A stretch of DNA of 64,000 bases, taken from positions 3,844,001 through 3,908,000 of the forward strand of contig NZ_AP022570.1 of the NCBI RefSeq assembly GCF_010728325.1. Reading direction: 5' to 3'. Below, in pieces: positions 57,308 to 64,000 of the stretch; within the stretch, counting starts at the first letter, position 1; each line of letters begins with the position of its first letter. The translations under genes and the position numbers were made by a program. The notes under the pieces are model-generated. The model made no database searches and was not told the DNA's origin. It saw only the letters and a program-made list of their open reading frames with translations. Origin of the DNA: Mycolicibacterium poriferae. Its GTDB lineage: Bacteria; Actinomycetota; Actinomycetes; Mycobacteriales; Mycobacteriaceae.

Positions 57308-58939
57308 TTATTGCGTTTCGATTTCGACGAGGTATTCGCCGGCAGAGTGGCGCGCACGGATGGTCTTTTTGTCGTACTTTCCGACGCTCGTTCTCGGAAT
57401 ATCGGACACGAAGCTCCATCGCTCAGGAATCCACCATTTGGCGACTTTGTCCGCAAGGAACGATCGGAGTTGGTCAATGTCAACATCGGTTCCGGGGTGG
57501 ACGACGACAAGCGCCAACGGCCTTTCCTGCCATTTATCGTCCGCGACGCCGACTACCGCCGCTTCGTACACGGCAGGGTGCCCGATCAGCGTGTTTTCCA
57601 GCTCCACCGAGGAGATCCATTCGCCACCTGACTTGATGACGTCTTTCGAGCGGTCGGTCAGTGTCAGATAGCCCTCGGCGTCGATCTTGCCCACATCACC
57701 GGTACGCAGCCATCCTTCGTCGAACTTCTCCGTATCGTTGTCTCCGAAATAGGACCCGGTGATCCAAGGACCGCGCGCCTGGATCTCCCCAACTGATTGC
57801 CCGTCCCACGGCACGTCTTTGCCGTCATCGTCCCGCAACCGGATTTCGACACCGCAGATCGGCCGACCCTGGGATGCGCGCAGCTCCCATCGTCGCGTCG
57901 CGTCGGCTCTGTGAGCCGGACGTGCAACGGTCGCCAACGGAGAGGTTTCGGTCATACCCCAGGCCTGCACAATGGGCACGTCGTACTTCTCTTCGAATGC
58001 CCGCATCAACGAAAGCGGAACAGCAGACCCCCCGCACGCGACCAGCCGTAACGAAGAAATGTCCCGCTCAGGGTGCGAATCCAGATATCGGTCGACATCG
58101 TTCCAGATCGTCGGCACTGCACCGGCCAAGGTCGGTCTGGTGTCTTCGATGATCGACACCAACGGTTCGGCTTGGAGATACCGGTCAGGCAGTACCAGAT
58201 CCGCACCGGACATCAACGCTGCGTAAATAAGCCCCCACGCATTGGCGTGAAACATTGGGACGATGGCCAGCACACGGTCGGCCTCGCTGACTGACAAAGC
58301 GTTAGCTGTGCAGGCGGTCAGGGAGTGAAGGTACGTCGAACGGTGGCTGTAGACGACGCCTTTGGGATCTCCGGTGGTACCGCTCGTATAACACATGGCC
58401 GCGGCGGACAGCTCGTCGAGCTCAGGCCAGTCAAATGATTCTTCTTGGCCGGAAAGCACTTCCTCATAACGCAGAACGGTCTTCCCGCATCCCTGTAGCG
58501 GGGCAAGGTCCCCCTCCCCGGTCGCGATGACGGTGTGCACCGACGCCATCGCCGGGAGCGCGCGCGCCAACAACGGGGCAACCGAAGCGTCGACCAACAC
58601 AATCTGATCGCTCGCGTGGTTGGCGATGTACGCCAGTTGCTCTGGGGCCAAACGAATGTTGAGCGTGTGCAGGACCGCGCCCATGGAGGGAATCGCACAG
58701 TAGGCCTCCAGATGTTCCTGGTTGCTCCACTGGAAGGTGGCCACGCGTTGGTCTGCCGTGACGCCAAGACTGCGCAGCGCATTGGCAAGGCGAGCCACTC
58801 GCGCCAGCACAATGCGGTAAGGCGTTCTCCGATATCCATTTCCGGTCGGAGTGACGACCTCGCTGTCACCGTGTATGGCTGCCGCATGCTTAACGATCGC
58901 CGTCACCGTGAGCGGAACATTTTGCATTGTGCTTTGCAT
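57308..58939 (-). CDS. Fatty-acyl-CoA ligase (FadD-like)
   Basis: 543 residues, ANL superfamily. AMP motif YTSGTTGDPKGV, then GMTETSP, the GWLRTGD motif, LTDRSKDVIKSGGEWISSVELEN, and a C-terminal Lys in TSVGKYDKKTIR. Activates a carboxylic acid with ATP and CoA, feeding the acyl-CoA dehydrogenase 38 bases downstream. ATG 58939 has AAAGGG upstream; cytoplasmic. Confidence 0.94.
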   Translation of the reverse strand: MQSTMQNVPLTVTAIVKHAAAIHGDSEVVTPTGNGYRRTPYRIVLARVARLANALRSLGVTADQRVATFQWSNQEHLEAYCAIPSMGAVLHTLNIRLAPEQLAYIANHASDQIVLVDASVAPLLARALPAMASVHTVIATGEGDLAPLQGCGKTVLRYEEVLSGQEESFDWPELDELSAAAMCYTSGTTGDPKGVVYSHRSTYLHSLTACTANALSVSEADRVLAIVPMFHANAWGLIYAALMSGADLVLPDRYLQAEPLVSIIEDTRPTLAGAVPTIWNDVDRYLDSHPERDISSLRLVACGGSAVPLSLMRAFEEKYDVPIVQAWGMTETSPLATVARPAHRADATRRWELRASQGRPICGVEIRLRDDDGKDVPWDGQSVGEIQARGPWITGSYFGDNDTEKFDEGWLRTGDVGKIDAEGYLTLTDRSKDVIKSGGEWISSVELENTLIGHPAVYEAAVVGVADDKWQERPLALVVVHPGTDVDIDQLRSFLADKVAKWWIPERWSFVSDIPRTSVGKYDKKTIRARHSAGEYLVEIETQ

Positions 58940-58953
58940 CGTGTAGTGCCCTT

Positions 58954-59607
58954 TCAGGCGAAGAGGTCGGGACGGCTGTTCGGCTGATCGATGAATGTAC
59001 CGTAATGCGTTCTCAGTGCTTGCAGGATGTCTGCTAGGGGTAGATCGTCGTAGGCTCCCCGGTCGCGCAGATACTCCATGTGCTGGGTGCCGTCAGCGGT
59101 GAAACCATGGAGTAGCGCGTCACTACGGCCGTCGAATTCGATCGGCGAGACACCGAAACGTGCGCACAGCTCGCGATTGAACGCCGGGGTGGCCTTGACC
59201 CACGCACCGTTGAGGAACATGAGACTGTAGCCGTGGTAGACGAAAACGTCGCTACCACCCATCCGCTCGCGCAATGCCTTGGTCTGGAGGTGGTTTCGGA
59301 CGTCGGCGAACCCCAGCCGCGCCGGGATTCCCGCCGCTCGGCACGCTGCAGTCAAGAGCACGGCCTTAGGGACACAGTAGGCCCGTTCTGCGGTCGCGAC
59401 GGTGCTGGCGCGATACGCGTGCGGGTTGTCGGTCACCGTGTAGGGGTCGTACCAAATGGAGTCACGGACCGCGGTGAAGATGGCGATGGCCTTCTCGGTG
59501 TCGCCGCAGGCACCACGGATCGCCGATGACACGAAGTCACGGACCGAATCCTGTTGCCAGTCAAGAAACTCCGTGGGCTCGAGGTAGGGGCTGTGGTCGA
59601 CGGTCAT
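58954..59607 (-). CDS. Transglutaminase-fold (Transglut_core) protein
   Basis: 217 residues. Catalytic-type Cys in ERAYCVPKAVLLTAACRAAGIPARLGF, His in FVYHGYSLMFL, and Asp/Asn candidates after it. These folds act as amidases, proteases or acyl transferases; no signal peptide, so intracellular. ATG 59607 overlaps the P450 stop (ATGA), which ties it to the P450. Substrate unknown. Confidence 0.85.
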   Translation of the reverse strand: MTVDHSPYLEPTEFLDWQQDSVRDFVSSAIRGACGDTEKAIAIFTAVRDSIWYDPYTVTDNPHAYRASTVATAERAYCVPKAVLLTAACRAAGIPARLGFADVRNHLQTKALRERMGGSDVFVYHGYSLMFLNGAWVKATPAFNRELCARFGVSPIEFDGRSDALLHGFTADGTQHMEYLRDRGAYDDLPLADILQALRTHYGTFIDQPNSRPDLFA

Positions 59608-61061
59608 CGGCGCTTCATCTCCAACGGAAGTCCGTCCACCGGAATGGGCAGCGAGGTGTTGTCCCATCGCACGTGATAGTTCTCCGGAACCGTCCAAGTG
59701 AACGAACGCAGCATCCTGTGCAGAATTGCTTTGACCTCGAGCGTCCCGAATTGCATGCCGATGCACTTGTGCGCTCCACCTCCGAACGGAACCCAGGCGA
59801 ATCGGTGGTGTTGGTCTTCGCGCCGAGGCTCGTCGAAACGTGAGGGATCGAACCGCTCCGGATCACTCCAGATCGTTCGATCGAAGTGATTCACGGCAGG
59901 CGTTATAGCGCATAACGTGTTCGAGGGGATGTGATATCCATCGATGGCGACATCTCGAACCGTCTTGCGCATCACCAGCGGAACAGGTGCAAGCAGTCTG
60001 AGCGCTTCCTTGATCACGAGGTCGATGACCGTCATCTTCTCCAGGGCCTCGATGTCCGGCAACCCGTCACCGGTGGCCGCGGCTTCCGCAGCCGCAGCCT
60101 CCTGCCACTGCGGATACTTGGCAAGGAAATAGGTGACCGCCGTGGTGGTGATCGTCGATGTGTCGTGGGCCGCCATCATCAAGAAGATCATGTGATTCAC
60201 CACATCCTCGTCGGAAAACCGCTCCCCGTCTCCGGTCGTGGCTTGACAGAGAGCAGCGAACAGATCCTCCGTTTCACCGGCTCGCGCGGCCGGCAGATGC
60301 CGGAAGAAGTAGTCCTCCAAGACGCGCCGCCCTTGCACACCAGCGCGGAATCTGGTTCCCGGAAGCGGAGCACGCACAAGGGAACTCGCCGCCCGGACCG
60401 TAGCGACGAACGCCTTGTTGACAGCATCGCTCTCGTCCTTGCCGCGGCCGCCCATGAAGACGTCGGTAGCGATGTCGAGGGTGAGTTCCTTCAACAGTGG
60501 GTAGATTCGAACCGACGGGCCCACCGGCCACGCAGGCACTGCCGAGCGAACGCATGGGGTCACCTGTTCGACGTATCCGGTCAGGCGCGGACGCGTAAAC
60601 GCCTCCTGCATGATGCGCCGGTGCATCAAGTGCTCGTCGAAGCTCATGAGCATCAAACCGCGATGGAAGAAGGCGTCGATCAGGAAGGACCAGCCATCCT
60701 GAGAGAATGCCTTCGCTTCGCTCGTGAACGCCTCTCGAGTGGCGTCCGGGCCGGCGATGACCACCATCTTGGTGCCGAACGCGCCCATCCACGACACCGA
60801 ACCCAGACGGTCGTAGCGCTCTCGACTGAAATCCGAGCCGAATCGGATGTAGTCGAGCGTGTGACCTACGAAGGGCAGTCCGGCATCCCCGCGCACGGCT
60901 TTCAATCCACTGCCCGCGGGTGCCGGTGCCAGTTCACGAACCGGCCAGTCCCGGCTCCATCGACGCCATCTGTCGTCGACGGCGTGAGGCGCGGGGACCA
61001 TGATCACAGAGGACAACCGCTCCTTCACGTGGTGCGCAGGTGCGAGAAGGTGATTCGTCAT
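59604..61061 (-). CDS. Cytochrome P450, CYP136-like
   Basis: 485 residues. Haem ligand Cys433 in FGGGAHKCIGM, I-helix oxygen motif AAHDTST, ExxR in KEALR. Segments GSGLKAVRGDAGLPFVGH and FFHRGLMLMSFDEHLMHRRI resemble mycobacterial CYP136 as I remember it. It would hydroxylate a lipophilic substrate using ferredoxin; no ferredoxin gene is in view. ATG 61061 (MTNHLL) has AGGAGG five bases before. Confidence 0.92.
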   Translation of the reverse strand: MTNHLLAPAHHVKERLSSVIMVPAPHAVDDRWRRWSRDWPVRELAPAPAGSGLKAVRGDAGLPFVGHTLDYIRFGSDFSRERYDRLGSVSWMGAFGTKMVVIAGPDATREAFTSEAKAFSQDGWSFLIDAFFHRGLMLMSFDEHLMHRRIMQEAFTRPRLTGYVEQVTPCVRSAVPAWPVGPSVRIYPLLKELTLDIATDVFMGGRGKDESDAVNKAFVATVRAASSLVRAPLPGTRFRAGVQGRRVLEDYFFRHLPAARAGETEDLFAALCQATTGDGERFSDEDVVNHMIFLMMAAHDTSTITTTAVTYFLAKYPQWQEAAAAEAAATGDGLPDIEALEKMTVIDLVIKEALRLLAPVPLVMRKTVRDVAIDGYHIPSNTLCAITPAVNHFDRTIWSDPERFDPSRFDEPRREDQHHRFAWVPFGGGAHKCIGMQFGTLEVKAILHRMLRSFTWTVPENYHVRWDNTSLPIPVDGLPLEMKRR

Positions 61062-61176
61062 GGTTCCTCCTGGACGCTGGGCCGCTTTGACGGCGTCCAC
61101 CAGTCTTTACAAAGATGCCATTGATGTCAATATCTAGACATTATTGGCCTAGCGGTTAAGTGCGCGTCTCGTGCCC

Positions 61177-62706
61177 TTAGTCGGCCAGGCTCGGTTCTGG
61201 AGGGCCACCGACCTTTAGACGCCCGACCTTTCTCAAGGCGTAATCGCCGCCGCGCAGCTTCCGCGTGAGGAGTCGATAAACCAAGGTAGGCCCCGGCCAG
61301 TTCGTCGGGATTTCCCCACTCGAGGTTCGATACCAGCTCGCACACAGCGCCCACACCGACCTTCGTAGTCGCCTTCTCAAGCGCGTGTTGTAACGTTGCG
61401 CGATCTCTGACTTGACCTCGACCGCATGACCCGGATGAGCAGCCACGACCTTGATGAGCGTTGCGATGTGACGGACTTGTGACTCGATCATGTAGAGGAT
61501 CGACCCCGACCCCACATTCGTGTTGGGACCATAAAGCAGGAACAAGTTCGGGAACATGGGGACAGTGATGCCCAGATATGCGTATGCCTGGGTCTTCCAC
61601 ACCTCGGCCAAGGAGACTCCGTGCGAGCCGCGCACGGACATCGGGGCGAGAAAATCGGTGGCGCGAAACCCGGTTCCGTAGATCACGACATCTGCAGGAC
61701 GAAACTCTCCATCCACGGTCTTGACACCGTTGTCGCAGAGCTCTGCGATAGCCTTCGGCACCAACGACACGCGATCACTCGCGATTGCTGGATAGTAATC
61801 ATTCGAAAACAGCACTCGCTTGCACCCTGGCGCGTCCGAAGGCATCAATTGCTCGCGCAAAGATGGGCTAGCAACCTGCCGATGTAGGTGGCGGCGCGCG
61901 ATCGCACCGAGGACGCGTGAGAGGGGCTTCGCGTCGACTAGCGTCACAGCGAGCAACTCGAAAATTAGCCATACCGCGAAACGCTCGAGGCGCAGCGCCA
62001 TCGGCAATAACTCGCTCACCCTGTCGTGAAGGACTCCATACCTGCTGTCCCACTTCGGCAAGATCCACGGAGCCGTGCGCTGATATAGCGTGACATGCTC
62101 CGCCTCCTGGGCAATGTGTGGCACGAATTGGATGGCACTAGCTCCTGTGCCGATGACGGCTACTTGCTTGCCGCGAAGCGAAACCGATCGGTCCCAACGC
62201 GCCGAATGAAAGCGCGGCCCCTGGAAGGTGTCTGCGTCGGCAATAACGGGTACGTGGGGCAAGGAGAGCTGACCCACGGCCGAGACGACGACATCGCAGG
62301 TTATTGTCTCGTTCGAGTTCGTAACCAGGGTCCAACGCCCTAGCTGGTCATCGAAGGTCATTGCGACAACTTCGGTCTGGGTACGCAGATGCGCGGCCAA
62401 GTCGCCACTCTCCACGAGTTGTTGGAGGTACTTGAGTATCTCGGGTTGCTCGGCATATCGCCGTGACCAACGAGGATTGGGCTTGTACGAGAGTGAGTAC
62501 AACGCTGACGGCACGTCGCAGGCCGCTCCCGGATAGGTGTTGTCACGCCAAACACCCCCGATGTCTGCAGCCTTTTCCAGGATCGTGAAGTTCGTGAACC
62601 CGTCCTTCTTCAGACGGTGGGCCATCGCAACCCCGGCGAAGCCGGCCCCGATGATCACGATCAACGGATCGTATGCGCGACAGGCCGTCGCGAAGTTGCT
62701 GCTCAT
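61177..62706 (-). CDS. Flavin monooxygenase, Baeyer-Villiger type
   Basis: 509 residues. FAD motif GAGFAG near residue 20, BVMO-type fingerprint FQGPRFHSARWD, NADP motif VIGTGASAIQ, and the late ATGT-like motif VVIYGTGFRATDF. Inserts oxygen next to a ketone (giving an ester) or oxidises a heteroatom; substrate not readable. The gap 61062-61176 to the P450 gene shows no gene. Together with the hydrolase and the partial monooxygenase it forms an oxygenation and ester-cleavage group. Confidence 0.92.
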   Translation of the reverse strand: MSSNFATACRAYDPLIVIIGAGFAGVAMAHRLKKDGFTNFTILEKAADIGGVWRDNTYPGAACDVPSALYSLSYKPNPRWSRRYAEQPEILKYLQQLVESGDLAAHLRTQTEVVAMTFDDQLGRWTLVTNSNETITCDVVVSAVGQLSLPHVPVIADADTFQGPRFHSARWDRSVSLRGKQVAVIGTGASAIQFVPHIAQEAEHVTLYQRTAPWILPKWDSRYGVLHDRVSELLPMALRLERFAVWLIFELLAVTLVDAKPLSRVLGAIARRHLHRQVASPSLREQLMPSDAPGCKRVLFSNDYYPAIASDRVSLVPKAIAELCDNGVKTVDGEFRPADVVIYGTGFRATDFLAPMSVRGSHGVSLAEVWKTQAYAYLGITVPMFPNLFLLYGPNTNVGSGSILYMIESQVRHIATLIKVVAAHPGHAVEVKSEIAQRYNTRLRRRLRRSVWALCASWYRTSSGEIPTNWPGPTLVYRLLTRKLRGGDYALRKVGRLKVGGPPEPSLAD

Positions 62707-62724
62707 GAGGCAGAGACGACTGAC

Positions 62725-63732
62725 TTAAAGCTGCGGGACTGGAGGAGCATCGCCTGTTCGACCACTTTCACCTAGGCCCGAGGCTTCGAGGAAGCGACCC
62801 GCTCGATGTATCGCGTCGCGGGCTTCGGGGAGAATTCGGAACATGGCTTGGAATACATGGATCTGTCCCCGGTAGACCTGGATCTCGACGTGGGATCCAG
62901 CCGATTGAAGTCGCTCGGCGAGACGCCTCGAGTCATCGATCAACATTTCCCTACCGCCCACCTGAATGAGGGTCGGCGGCATTGAGGTCAGGTCCGCGTC
63001 AAGCACGCTGAGGCGCGGATCGTCGCGATCTGCACCCCCTACATAGAGGTCAAGAGCGCGCGCCGCTGATTGAGCGGAGGCAAAAGGATCCCGGCGGCGA
63101 AGTTCACGCGCCCTGGCGAGTTCGCACCTGAGATCCAGGACGGGAGACATCAGCAGCATCGCATCAGGGAGCGGCAATCCAGCCGCACGTGCGCCCAAGG
63201 CCGTGGCCATCGTAAGCTGACCGCCCGCCGAATCTCCGGCAACCGCGACAGTGCGCTGGCTAGAACCCGGGGAACCGCCGCTGGTAAGCCAGCGATACGC
63301 GTTCAGTGCATCGTCCGCGGCTGCGGGATAGGGATGTCGTGGTGCAAGTCGATACTTGACGGCGAAGATTGGGCGTCCGCTTGCAGAGGCGAGTTCGCCA
63401 AGAAGACCGCGGTGCGTATCCGGCGAACACATAGAGTATGCACCGCCGTGTATGTACAGCAATGGGTTCGCTTGCGGATGAGTAACAGGTGTGGTGATCC
63501 AGTCCCCACGAACCGGGCCTCCGGCGAATACAGTGTCAACCTTGCGCACTGTGACGCCGCGCCGAGGCCGTGAGGCTACGAGCGCTGTTCGAAGCACGCG
63601 ATCCATCACAGCAAGTCCGTAGGCGTTTGATGGCATCAGCTGTGCCAGTGGCCGCAGCGTGGTTCGCGAGGACACCGCGACGAGATGACTGGCAAGACTG
63701 GGCTGCCAGTCGGGGGCATCCATTCTGGTCAC
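62725..63732 (-). CDS. Alpha/beta hydrolase, hormone-sensitive-lipase family
   Basis: 335 residues. Oxyanion motif LLYIHGGAYSMCSPDTHR, nucleophile in VAGDSAGGQ, and the Asp/His end of the triad in the C-terminal part (QIHVFQ). Carboxylesterase of the LipN/LipR type. GTG 63732 overlaps the stop of the upstream monooxygenase (GTGA) with GAGGAGG before it; an ATG at 63723 is the alternative. Likely cleaves esters made by the neighbouring Baeyer-Villiger enzymes (inference). Confidence 0.92.
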   Translation of the reverse strand: MTRMDAPDWQPSLASHLVAVSSRTTLRPLAQLMPSNAYGLAVMDRVLRTALVASRPRRGVTVRKVDTVFAGGPVRGDWITTPVTHPQANPLLYIHGGAYSMCSPDTHRGLLGELASASGRPIFAVKYRLAPRHPYPAAADDALNAYRWLTSGGSPGSSQRTVAVAGDSAGGQLTMATALGARAAGLPLPDAMLLMSPVLDLRCELARARELRRRDPFASAQSAARALDLYVGGADRDDPRLSVLDADLTSMPPTLIQVGGREMLIDDSRRLAERLQSAGSHVEIQVYRGQIHVFQAMFRILPEARDAIHRAGRFLEASGLGESGRTGDAPPVPQL

Positions 63733-64000
63733 CGGGGACACACCTCCTCGGGCCGATTCTCGAATCGGTAATCCGAGAGACGGAAGGTGCGGCTCCGCCA
63801 ATAGGTCTCCAGAGTCGTTGATGGGCGGAGTGGAACGTCGCCGTGTTTGTCGAAGTAGTAGCTGTTTGCATTGGAACAGCTCGGCTGCCAGAAAACCTGT
63901 CGGTGACGCCGCCCTAGCACTTCGGCGAAATAACGGTCGTTCGCCTCCTTCTTGACCTCCACGCAGTTGGCACCCAGCGCCCGCGCGCGACGAAGACACC
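63729..64000 (-). CDS. Flavin monooxygenase, C-terminal end (partial)
   Basis: The last 90 residues of a gene running off the window. CLRRARALGANCVEVKKEANDRYFAEV and SCSNANSYYFDKHGDVPLRPSTT are typical of the C-terminus of class B flavin monooxygenases (BVMO-like). The stop TGA overlaps the start of the hydrolase. The catalytic part is outside the window. Confidence 0.8.
   Translation of the reverse strand, partial: CLRRARALGANCVEVKKEANDRYFAEVLGRRHRQVFWQPSCSNANSYYFDKHGDVPLRPSTTLETYWRSRTFRLSDYRFENRPEEVCPR

Overview
The window comes from a mycobacterium, most likely a fast-growing environmental species (Mycolicibacterium type). The evidence is high-GC codon use, the mycothiol ligase gene mshC, an lppL-type lipoprotein, actinobacteria-specific families (SCO1664, DUF3090, DUF5703), a complete yrbE/mce operon and frequent GTG starts. 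From metH to the M20 peptidase the gene order matches, as I remember it, the M. tuberculosis core block Rv2124c-Rv2141c.

Region 1 (1-16905) is conserved chromosome. It holds metH (3' end outside the window), a PAC2 protein, a patatin-like hydrolase, an SDR, mshC, cysQ, a SCO1664-family protein, a DUF3090 protein, a histidine phosphatase, uppP, a small conserved protein, lppL, a DUF5703 protein, pyrD, a PEBP-family protein, an M20 peptidase and tRNA-Leu(GAG). All its reading frames are intact.

Region 2 (16906-39605) is an insertion-sequence archipelago starting right after the tRNA-Leu. Elements sit inside elements, and target-site duplications (TSDs) let the order be read. An IS481-family element is split by an IS3 element (TSD GTG). 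A second IS3 type (here 'C') and a third ('D') each occur twice. One IS256 type ('E') occurs twice, once inside IS3-D and once inside an IS21 element. The IS21 element (TSD AACGG) sits inside an IS1634-family transposase and is itself hit by IS3-D, IS256-E and IS256-G. An IS6110-like element, an IS110-family element with a structured 5' non-coding region, and IS3 remnants close the region. The only non-IS cargo is a divergent pair: a frameshifted DUF6933 gene and an unrecognised cysteine-containing protein. Many frameshifts here are one-base indels, mostly in G/C runs, that differ between otherwise identical copies. This points partly to assembly error.

Region 3 (39880-64000) is about 24 kb with every gene on the minus strand. 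In transcription order it reads: a partial flavin monooxygenase, an HSL-type alpha/beta hydrolase, a Baeyer-Villiger-type monooxygenase, a CYP136-like P450, a transglutaminase-fold protein, an acyl-CoA ligase, an acyl-CoA dehydrogenase, a BtrH-N protein, an SCP2-like protein and an NDMA-dependent-type alcohol dehydrogenase. These are followed by yrbEA-yrbEB-mceABCDEF and four Mce-associated genes, most with 4-base start/stop overlaps. My reading, which is inference, is one lipid uptake and oxidation locus: the Mce complex imports a hydrophobic compound and the upstream enzymes oxidise, activate and acylate it or its products.
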